From Deltaproteobacteria bacterium (GTDB taxonomy: Bacteria; Desulfobacterota; Syntrophia; Syntrophales; UBA2210), in the NCBI GenBank assembly GCA_019314085.1, contig JAFCZZ010000110.1:1-5808 (forward strand): a stretch of 5,808 bases of DNA, read 5' to 3'. Shown here piece by piece: positions 1 through 4,556 of the stretch (positions are counted from its first letter, which is position 1; every line of letters begins with the position of its first letter). A program made the position numbers and the translations under genes. Below the pieces are notes generated by a model. The model saw only the letters and a list, made by a program, of their open reading frames with translations. It did no database searches and was not told the DNA's origin.

Positions 1-311
1 TCGGTGAGCTCGACCATCTGCGCGGACGCCTCCTCCTCCTGCCGCTTGGACCAGAGGAGGGCGGCCTTCGAGGGGAAGAGGAGGTCGCTGGAGACGAGCT
101 CTATCCCCCGGACCTTGGCGGGGACGAACCGGTCGTTGCGCACCGACACCTCGGAGTCCTCCACCCCTAGGATCGTGGCGATGCTGGGCTTCTCGATGTC
201 GAGGTCCGCTATCCCGACCCCGGTCCGGTCCCTGAGGGTCAGGGCGAGGCTCGCCACGAGCGTGCTCTTTCCGACTCCCCCCTTTCCGGAGACCACCGCT
301 ATCCTCAACAC
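1..311 (-). CDS. Mrp/NBP35-type P-loop ATPase, N-terminal part (cut by window edge)
   Basis: About 103 N-terminal residues are visible; the rest lies beyond position 1. The protein opens with a beta strand and a deviant Walker A motif, GKGGVGKST (residues 9-17), with both signature lysines (K10, K15) of the MinD/ParA/Mrp class. Next come ADLDIEKPSIATILG (residues 35-49), equivalent to the 'DxDxxxPS' stretch of Mrp proteins, and a later ALLW segment like the 'xxIWRGP' region of that family. Mrp/NBP35 proteins are cytosolic ATPases that carry or help insert iron-sulfur clusters; the cluster-binding part would lie outside the window. GTG at 311 is chosen because a TATA-like box sits 27 nt upstream. 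TTG at 308 and GTG at 344 are in-frame alternatives, but the latter would place the box inside the gene. A ParA/MinD-type role in partition or positioning is the main alternative. It is transcribed divergently from the RHH operon. Confidence 0.85.
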   Translation of the reverse strand, partial: MLRIAVVSGKGGVGKSTLVASLALTLRDRTGVGIADLDIEKPSIATILGVEDSEVSVRNDRFVPAKVRGIELVSSDLLFPSKAALLWSKRQEEEASAQMVELT

Positions 312-335
312 ACCATCTCTCTTCTGCGTCCACGC

Positions 336-344
336 TTTTATCAC
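336..344 (-). promoter_or_regulatory. TATA-like box for the Mrp-type ATPase gene
   Basis: Read on the minus strand this is GTGATAAAA, followed by GCG, an AT-rich island in GC-rich surroundings. Its centre lies about 27 nt upstream of GTG at 311. That is the usual archaeal distance from TATA box to transcription start, so the mRNA would begin at or next to the start codon. There is only a weak SD-like stretch (GAGAG) before the GTG, which fits a leaderless transcript. Confidence 0.5.
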
Positions 345-407
345 TTTGCGGACGACCCGGCGGGAGGGCGGGTGTACCGCGTCCGCGCAGGGTCGGCGGG
401 AGGCGGG

Positions 408-464
408 CTCCGGGGAAGCTCCGAGCCGGGCTCCGACCCCCTCCCGACCCCCCTCCGACCCCCC
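408..464. repeat. Five helically phased CTCCG(A) repeats upstream of the first RHH promoter
   Basis: CTCCG, or the variant CTCCCG, begins at 408, 419, 431, 441 and 453, a spacing of 10-12 bp or about one DNA turn. In the last four copies the element continues as CGA, with CGA at 422, 434, 445 and 456. In the last three it extends to CGACCCC at an exact 11-bp period. The array ends 4 nt before the TATA box at 468-476. Phased copies upstream of a promoter that drives a DNA-binding protein suggest a cooperative binding site for a regulator, possibly the RHH protein itself. Simple GC-rich drift in an intergenic region is the alternative. Confidence 0.5.
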
Positions 465-467
465 CAA

Positions 468-476
468 CTTATATAT
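468..476 (+). promoter_or_regulatory. TATA box of the first RHH operon
   Basis: CTTATATAT stands alone in a very GC-rich region, right after a C-rich tract. Its centre is about 25 nt before ATG at 498 and 22-23 nt before ATG at 495. This matches an archaeal TATA box with transcription starting at or beside the start codon, giving a leaderless mRNA. No SD sequence precedes the ATGs. The C-rich bases just upstream do not resemble the usual purine-rich BRE, which is slightly unusual. Confidence 0.75.
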
Positions 477-497
477 GATACCCACCTAACCTGTATG

Positions 498-683
498 ATG
501 GCCGACCTCCACCTCAGGTTCGGGGACGACGAGTTCAGAAAGCTCGACCTGCTGAGGGAGTACCTGAAGGAGCTTGGGGTGGTCCGGGCCGGCACTCGGG
601 GGGAGGTCGTGAGGTACGCCCTGAACTACCTCTGGGACGAGGTGGTGAAGCAGATCCAGCAAAAGCGGATGGGAGGAGCGTGA
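498..683 (+). CDS. Small ribbon-helix-helix (RHH) DNA-binding protein
   Basis: A 61-residue protein with the layout of a MetJ/Arc/CopG-type RHH domain: a short N-terminal strand (DLHLRF, residues 3-8), helix A (about 10-26, DDEFRKLDLLREYLKEL), a turn (GVVRAG, 27-32) and helix B (33-48) containing TRGEVVRYALNYL, the typical 'S/T-R-x-E-v-v-R-x-A' signature. RHH proteins bind DNA as dimers through the paired strand and usually repress transcription, often of their own operon. ATG at 498 is preferred because the TATA box lies 25 nt upstream; ATG at 495 would add one methionine. It is the first gene of an operon, and its TGA overlaps the GTG of the zinc-finger gene (GTGA). The phased repeats at 408-464 are candidate binding sites. 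The fold call is from pattern only. Confidence 0.8.
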   Translation: MADLHLRFGDDEFRKLDLLREYLKELGVVRAGTRGEVVRYALNYLWDEVVKQIQQKRMGGA

Positions 684-1990
684 CCGAGGCGGTCGAGAAG
701 GCCCAGAAGGAGTGGATCGAGGGCATGCTCGAGCCCAGGGGGGAGGAGGAGAGCCCCCAAAAAGGCGAGCGGGAGGAGGCCCCCCCGCCGAAGCAGGGGG
801 GAGGCGCCGAGCCCCTCCCCAAGTTCAGGTGCAAGGAGTGCGGGAAGGAGTTTGACAGCTGGAGCGCGCTCATGGGGCACACGAGGGTCCACATTAAGGA
901 GGAACCCGAGAAAAGGGGGAAGAAGGAGGGGGAGCCCGAGAAGAAGGAGGCCGAGAGAAAGAAGATCGAGATCCCCGAGCCCCCGTCCGACCAGGTCTCG
1001 ATCATGGAGGAGGTCCTGAGCCGGTTCTCGGGCAGGAACCTGGAGGTCGCGCGCGAGCCCGTGGTGGAGCTGGCAAGGCTCAAGGGGGGGATGGACCCCA
1101 TGGAGCTGTACTCAATGCTGGTTCAGTTCGGGGTGACCGACAAGACCGCCCGCGCGGTCGCCACGGCCTACCTCGCCTCGCTCCAGCGCGTCCAGCTCCA
1201 GAACCAAAAGCAGATGGTGTTCGGCCCAACCCCGTTCGCCTCGGCCCCGTCCATCTCCCTCTGGCCGGGCGTGGGGTGGCAGCCGTGGCCCCCGGTGCAG
1301 GCCCAGCCCTGGGCCCAGGGGTACGGGTGGCAGCCGTGGCAGGCCCCGGCGCAGGTCTCCCCGCCCAAGCCGCCGCGCACGTACAAGATAGTGGTGGAGG
1401 GGCAGGAGATAGAGACGGACGAGGAGGGGTACCGGGCCTGGCTCAAGTACAAGGAGGAGCGCGAGTACGCCGAGCGCGAGCGCAAGGAGTGGGAGCTCAG
1501 GATGAAGAAGCTGGAGAGCGAGCTCTCCGGCCCCCCGGGCGGGAAGGAGGACGACCGCCTGGCGAAGCTCGAGGAGAGGCTCGAGCAGGAGCGCGAGGAG
1601 CGCCACAAGCTCAGGATCCAGCAGCTCGAGGAGCGCATCCAGCAGCTCCAGAACCGCCCCTCCCTCCAGCAGGAGGTCCAGTACGCGGTGAACCTGCTCC
1701 AGGCGATGGGGCTCAGGGTCTCCAGGGGGGAGGAGGGGGTGTCGAAGGAGGCCCCCACCCACTCGCTCGTCCGGGAGGTGGTGAAGGACGTGAAGGGCGA
1801 GCTCACCGGGCTCCGGTCGGACCTCAAGGAGATCATCGTGCAGGGGGGAGGAGGCCCCTTCTCCCCGAAGGTGAGCAGGACCCCCGAGGCGCGCAGGCGC
1901 GAGGCTGAGGAGCTGCTCGGGAAGGCGAACCGGGTCGAAAGAATATTAGACCTGGAGAACCAGATCCTCTCCGAGACGGGGGCGACGTGA
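680..1990 (+). CDS. C2H2 zinc-finger, Trp/Pro-rich, coiled-coil protein of unknown function
   Basis: A 436-residue protein with a modular layout. Residues 1-48 are charged and Pro/Gly-rich. A classic C-x2-C-x12-H-x3-H finger follows (C51, C54, H67, H71), then a Lys/Glu linker (72-100) and a helical region (104-178). Residues 182-232 are rich in Trp, Pro and Gln and contain GWQPW twice. TYKIVVEGQEIETDEEGY (234-251) looks like a beta hairpin and leads into a long charged helix or coiled coil (about 252-325). After further helical segments (329-345, 362-388) it ends in a basic/acidic helical tail. No signal peptide or membrane segment is seen. Lone C2H2 fingers are known in archaeal virus and plasmid proteins, often binding DNA, but the rest matches no family I recognise. 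GTG at 680 overlaps the RHH stop (GTGA), with GGGAGGAG just upstream at 671-678. A DNA-bound scaffold or structural role is a guess. Confidence 0.8.
   Translation: MTEAVEKAQKEWIEGMLEPRGEEESPQKGEREEAPPPKQGGGAEPLPKFRCKECGKEFDSWSALMGHTRVHIKEEPEKRGKKEGEPEKKEAERKKIEIPEPPSDQVSIMEEVLSRFSGRNLEVAREPVVELARLKGGMDPMELYSMLVQFGVTDKTARAVATAYLASLQRVQLQNQKQMVFGPTPFASAPSISLWPGVGWQPWPPVQAQPWAQGYGWQPWQAPAQVSPPKPPRTYKIVVEGQEIETDEEGYRAWLKYKEEREYAERERKEWELRMKKLESELSGPPGGKEDDRLAKLEERLEQEREERHKLRIQQLEERIQQLQNRPSLQQEVQYAVNLLQAMGLRVSRGEEGVSKEAPTHSLVREVVKDVKGELTGLRSDLKEIIVQGGGGPFSPKVSRTPEARRREAEELLGKANRVERILDLENQILSETGAT
1274..1340 (+). repeat. Duplicated GWQPW unit inside the zinc-finger gene
   Basis: The 16-base string GGGTGGCAGCCGTGGC occurs at 1274-1289 and again at 1325-1340, exactly 51 nt (17 codons) apart. 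It encodes GWQPW at residues 199-203 and 216-220 in a Trp/Pro/Gln-rich stretch. Base-level identity suggests a recent in-frame tandem duplication or strong constraint on this segment. Confidence 0.7.
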
Positions 1991-2371
1991 GTGGAGGACA
2001 TACGCGACCTGATCAACCCCGCGGAGTTCTTCAGGAGGCTGAACAGGGAGATAGCGGAAATAGACCGCTCGATCCGCGAGCTGGGAGAAGCTCTCGAGGG
2101 CGGGGGGACGAGCCCGGAGGGGCTGGGGGGGGACTTCGTCCAGCGGTTGGAGCGGGCGCGCAGGGAGGTCGAAGAAGCGAAGCGGACGACCGAATGCGGA
2201 TGGTGCCAGCGCCAGCTCGACAAGATCTCCGACGCCATAGCCCACCTTGCGGACCTCGAAAAGCTCGCCTCCCAAATCGTGGAAGGAAAGCGGGCGAGCG
2301 CACTCGGCAAACTCGACAGAGATCTGGAGGAGATGAAAAAACTCAAGGAAAAGATCTCCCAGAGTTCCTAA
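1991..2371 (+). CDS. Helical, CGWC-containing protein of unknown function
   Basis: A 126-residue protein I do not recognise. It is nearly all helical and charged: helix about 10-36, a Gly-rich break (GGGTSPEGLGG, 37-47), helix 48-67, a CGWC motif (C69, C72), then helices 73-99 and 104-122. The paired cysteines could bind a metal with a partner subunit or form a disulfide; four ligands are not present in one chain, so a single-chain zinc site is unlikely. The start is GTG at 1991, directly after the TGA of the zinc-finger gene (TGA then GTG, no overlap), so termination-reinitiation coupling is likely. Only weak SD-like purines (GAGACGGGGG) precede it. No earlier start or internal ATG would give a sensible domain. 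It is the last gene of operon 1, and its upstream neighbour also forms coiled coils, so the two may interact. Confidence 0.75.
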   Translation: MEDIRDLINPAEFFRRLNREIAEIDRSIRELGEALEGGGTSPEGLGGDFVQRLERARREVEEAKRTTECGWCQRQLDKISDAIAHLADLEKLASQIVEGKRASALGKLDRDLEEMKKLKEKISQSS

Positions 2372-2390
2372 CCTTGCAATTTATAAGCGG

Positions 2391-2609
2391 CTACCTCTTT
2401 CCCCTCCACCATCGCCAGAACGCAGGCTCGACGTGGTGCTCGTAGAACTCCAGCAACTTCTCCTCGGGGATCTCGCCCCGGGGATCCGCGAGCAGCAGGC
2501 GGTTGGCGGCGATGGTGGACTCCAGCCCGGCCTTCAGCGGCTTCGGGATGTTTATGAAGTCGCTCGATCGCCCCACTCGCCGGTTGCGCCTGCGGACCGC
2601 GATCCCCAC
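2391..2609 (-). CDS. Small basic protein of unknown function, convergent to operon 1
   Basis: A 72-residue protein starting at GTG 2609 and ending with TAG at 2393-2391. The N-terminus is very basic (RRRNRRVGR, residues 6-14). The middle (DFINIPKPLKAGLESTIAANRLLL, 17-40) may be helical, and the C-terminus is Trp/Arg-rich (FWRWWRGKR, 64-72). Evidence that it is real: third codon positions are overwhelmingly G or C, as in neighbouring genes; no reading frame that makes sense competes on the plus strand; and a TATA-like element lies 27 nt before the GTG, suiting a leaderless mRNA. The basic ends suggest nucleic-acid binding, but that is inference. I cannot assign a family. Its stop lies 19 bp from the stop of the plus-strand 126-residue gene. 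Confidence 0.6.
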   Translation of the reverse strand: MGIAVRRRNRRVGRSSDFINIPKPLKAGLESTIAANRLLLADPRGEIPEEKLLEFYEHHVEPAFWRWWRGKR

Positions 2610-2631
2610 GTAATTATTTTTGTGTCGCTAG

Positions 2632-2641
2632 GATTTAAAAG
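2632..2641. promoter_or_regulatory. Shared, near-palindromic TATA-like element between divergent genes
   Basis: GATTTAAAAG reads as a TATA-like box on both strands (TTTAAA core). On the minus strand it lies about 27 nt before GTG at 2609, giving a leaderless transcript. On the plus strand it lies about 33 nt before ATG at 2669, giving a leader of roughly 7 nt with no SD. No other good TATA box is visible at the right distance for either gene. Confidence 0.5.
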
Positions 2642-2649
2642 CTTGAAGG

Positions 2650-2667
2650 TGAGCAAGATTGAGCAAG
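2650..2667. promoter_or_regulatory. Tandem TGAGCAAG repeats, candidate operator of operon 2
   Basis: TGAGCAAG occurs at 2650-2657 and 2660-2667, exactly 10 bp apart, ending just before ATG at 2669. The copies cover the expected transcription start. RHH repressors such as MetJ and CopG bind tandem or paired short sites on one face of the helix, and the gene that follows encodes an RHH-like protein. Autorepression by blocking initiation is therefore plausible. Confidence 0.5.
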
Positions 2668-2668
2668 T

Positions 2669-2821
2669 ATGCCTAAGGTCGGAGTGATCCTGACGCTGGG
2701 GACTTACGAGCGCCTCTGCGAGGTGTGCAGGGAGCGCCACCAGAAGCACACGGAGTTCCTCCGGTTTTTGCTCGACGAGTACTTCCGGCAGCGTCCCGGG
2801 CTGAGGGGGCGGACGAATTGA
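2669..2821 (+). CDS. Small RHH-like protein leading the glycosylation operon
   Basis: A 50-residue protein. A predicted strand (KVGVILTL, residues 3-10) is followed by helix A (GTYERLCEVCRERHQ, 11-25) and helix B (28-42, TEFLRFLLDEYF), then a short basic tail. This order and the length fit a minimal CopG/Arc-type RHH domain. Helix B lacks the usual Arg-Ser-Glu opening, so the call is less secure than for the 61-residue protein. C16 and C20 are present, but no metal site is evident. ATG at 2669 follows the TATA-like box by about 33 nt. Its TGA overlaps the TTG start of the glycosyltransferase (TTGA at 2818-2821), tying the two translationally. It probably regulates the operon it leads, using the tandem repeats at 2650-2667. 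Confidence 0.65.
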   Translation: MPKVGVILTLGTYERLCEVCRERHQKHTEFLRFLLDEYFRQRPGLRGRTN

Positions 2822-4038
2822 AAATCCTGTGGTACTCGAACCCCTCGTGGGCGAACTCGGGCTACGGCATAGCGACGAAGCACGTGCTGCGGGGGCTGAG
2901 GGGGCGCGGGTTCGAGGTCGGGCTGGCCCCCAACTACGGCTTCGGCACGGGGGCGCTCGAGGTCGACGGGTACCCGGTGCACTTCATGGGGCCCGACTTC
3001 TCCGAGGAGGCGGCGGTGGACCACTACCTCAAGCACGAATACGACGTGCTCGTGACCCTCTACGACGTCTGGCCCCTGCGCAGGCTCTCGGAGCTCGTGC
3101 GCGCCAGGGGGGTGGTGTGGGTTCCCTGGGCGATGTTCGACCACGACGCGCTCTACCCGGCGGTCGGGGAGCGCCTGGAGTCCGCGTTCCACGTGGTCTC
3201 CCCGAGCCGGTACGGGAAGGCGATGCTCGACCGGGCGGGCTTCACGGAGTCGAGCCACATCCCCCTCGGGGTCGACTGCAAGACGTTCAGGCCCGTGGAC
3301 CTCCCGAAGGAGGGGTTGCGCCGTGAGCTGGGCTTCCCGGGGGACTCCTTCGTTGTCACGATCCCGAAGATGAACAAGGGCCTCCGCCCCATGATCCCCG
3401 AGCAGCTCGAGGGGGTGAAGCTGTTCGCGGAGGCCAACCCAGACGTCAAGACGCGCGTGTACCTCCACACCATGCCCAACACCCGGGAGGGGTTCAACCT
3501 CGTGGAGGTCCTCCGCGCCCTCGGGCTCTCAGACATCGCGCGCTTCCCCGAGCCCTACGCGTACCTGCACGGGTTCTCCCCGATCCAAATGTCAAAAGTA
3601 CTTAACTCAAGTGACGTGGTGTCGGTGTGCACGGCGAGCGAGGGCTTCGGCATGCCGATAGTCGAAAGTCACGCCTGCGGAGTCCCTGCCGTCGCGGGCG
3701 ACTACACCGCGATGCGGGAGCTCCTGGACCCCACCCCCGAGCTCCGCGTCAGGCCCAGGGCGAACATCTGGTTCCAGGTCCCGGCGCGGTACTTCGTCCC
3801 CGACCCGGAGGACATCGCGGACAAGCTCGAGCGGGTCCTCAACTCCGACCCGAACCGGTACAGGCGAAAGCTCCCCAGGCACGCGAGGCGGAACTACGAC
3901 TGGAGCGGTGCGGTGGTCCCCAAGTGGGCGGAGCTGCTCCGCTCGCTCGAGGCCCGGATCGAGGAGCGGTGCGTCAGGATCCCGGGACCGAGCGGGGAGC
4001 TGAGGGCCAAGGCGCAGCAGGTCGAGGTGGTGGGTTGA
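2818..4038 (+). CDS. GT4-type glycosyltransferase (GT-B fold)
   Basis: A 406-residue protein expected to transfer a sugar from a nucleotide donor with retention. The N-terminal Rossmann half starts KILWYSNPSWANSGYG (residues 2-17), where SGYG recalls the glycine loop of GT4 enzymes, including many phage and archaeal virus homologues. HVVSPSRYGK (125-134) and IPLGVDCKTFRPV (148-160) form the typical hinge. The C-terminal donor half has IPKMNKGLRP (182-191), HGFSP (251-255) and the E-x7-E motif ASEGFGMPIVESHACGVP (273-290; E275, E283). No membrane segment or signal peptide is seen, so it should work in the cytoplasm or at the membrane face. TTG at 2818 is chosen because the Rossmann strand begins at residue 2, GAGGGGG lies 8 nt upstream, and it overlaps the previous stop; the frame is open 93 nt further up but overlaps the RHH-like gene. 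Sugar specificity is unknown. Confidence 0.9.
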   Translation: MKILWYSNPSWANSGYGIATKHVLRGLRGRGFEVGLAPNYGFGTGALEVDGYPVHFMGPDFSEEAAVDHYLKHEYDVLVTLYDVWPLRRLSELVRARGVVWVPWAMFDHDALYPAVGERLESAFHVVSPSRYGKAMLDRAGFTESSHIPLGVDCKTFRPVDLPKEGLRRELGFPGDSFVVTIPKMNKGLRPMIPEQLEGVKLFAEANPDVKTRVYLHTMPNTREGFNLVEVLRALGLSDIARFPEPYAYLHGFSPIQMSKVLNSSDVVSVCTASEGFGMPIVESHACGVPAVAGDYTAMRELLDPTPELRVRPRANIWFQVPARYFVPDPEDIADKLERVLNSDPNRYRRKLPRHARRNYDWSGAVVPKWAELLRSLEARIEERCVRIPGPSGELRAKAQQVEVVG

Positions 4039-4556
4039 CCAGGTGGGTATCCTACATAATATACACCGAGCCCGAGCGGTTCGAGGAGGTCTTCGGGCGC
4101 CTCAGAGAACGGCTCTCCCCCTTGCAGACGACGCGATTCAGCTTCAACTTCTATCCCGCGCCCACCGGCGACGCGCCCCACATCAGCCTGAGGCTGGAGC
4201 GCCCCGACCCGCTCCTGGAGATACGCCTCGACAGCCTCGAAGAGAAAGGCCTGGTCAGGAAGTGGAAGACCGCCCCCTACGACGCCGACGGGGAGATCAG
4301 GACGGCCTACGAGCTGGGGAGTAGGGCCGCCCTCCTGGTCCGCGAAATGCTCAAGCTCCACCCTTGGGGGCGGTGGTCCCGGAGGTTCAGGCTCCACCTC
4401 GTCCACGGGTTCATGGACTCGCTCGGGTTCTTCAGGCACCACGACGAGGCGGGGGTGTACCTCGACATCCTCAAGGAGATGGTGTCGGGGGTCTTCAGGC
4501 GCCACGCCGAGCGCACCGAGGCGGAGGCACGCGCACACTTGGAGGGACAGCTATGA
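4035..4556 (+). CDS. Protein of unknown function in the glycosylation operon
   Basis: A 173-residue protein, probably alpha/beta. Visible features are WVSYIIY (residues 4-10), helix 12-27, strand FSFNFYP (35-41), strand PHISLRLE (48-55), helix 60-74, DGEIRTAYELGSRAALL (85-101), a helical region 119-133 with FRLHLVHGFMDSLGFF, and helix 138-167. The order (aromatic strand, 'PHxxLRL' strand, helix, then a Y-E segment) weakly recalls the C-terminal domain of lantibiotic dehydratases, also called the thiopeptide-type biosynthesis domain. The conserved Y-x-P-E...R-Y-G-G block of that family is absent, so no function is assigned. The start is TTG 4035, overlapping the preceding TGA (TTGA), with GAGGTG at 4024-4029 as SD. 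The stop overlaps the next ATG (ATGA). Its place between two glycosyltransferase genes suggests a role in glycan assembly or acceptor handling. Confidence 0.75.
   Translation: MTRWVSYIIYTEPERFEEVFGRLRERLSPLQTTRFSFNFYPAPTGDAPHISLRLERPDPLLEIRLDSLEEKGLVRKWKTAPYDADGEIRTAYELGSRAALLVREMLKLHPWGRWSRRFRLHLVHGFMDSLGFFRHHDEAGVYLDILKEMVSGVFRRHAERTEAEARAHLEGQL

Noticed and set aside
4..489. Open plus-strand frame of 161 codons
   Set aside because: Lies opposite the Mrp-type ATPase, whose P-loop and DxD motifs are clear. The plus-strand product is Ser/Arg/Pro-rich with no domain pattern, and it runs through the divergent promoter region.
535..1762. Other minus-strand frames opposite the zinc-finger gene (535-1101, 626-892, 1112-1762)
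   Set aside because: Leu/Pro/Arg- or Ser-rich products with no motifs, all explained as shadows of the plus-strand gene, which has an intact C2H2 finger and operon signals.
1168..2346. Long minus-strand open frame of 392 codons
   Set aside because: Antisense to the zinc-finger and CGWC genes. Its product is Ser/Arg/Trp-biased low-complexity sequence, as expected from the mirror of a high-GC3 gene, and it has no sensible start signal.
2725..2817. Upstream extension of the GT4 frame to 2725
   Set aside because: The extra 31 residues show no glycosyltransferase pattern and overlap the RHH-like gene. TTG at 2818 begins one codon before the Rossmann strand and has an SD and a 4-nt overlap.
3627..3690. 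Possible frameshift in the GT4 gene near the AT-rich codon patch
   Set aside because: The frame stays open and the E-x7-E motif follows correctly in the same frame, so the gene is intact.
3627..4034. Upstream extension of the 173-residue protein's frame to 3627
   Set aside because: The extension is Arg/Gly/Pro-rich and overlaps the GT4 catalytic half; the coupled TTG at 4035 with GAGGTG upstream is the better start.
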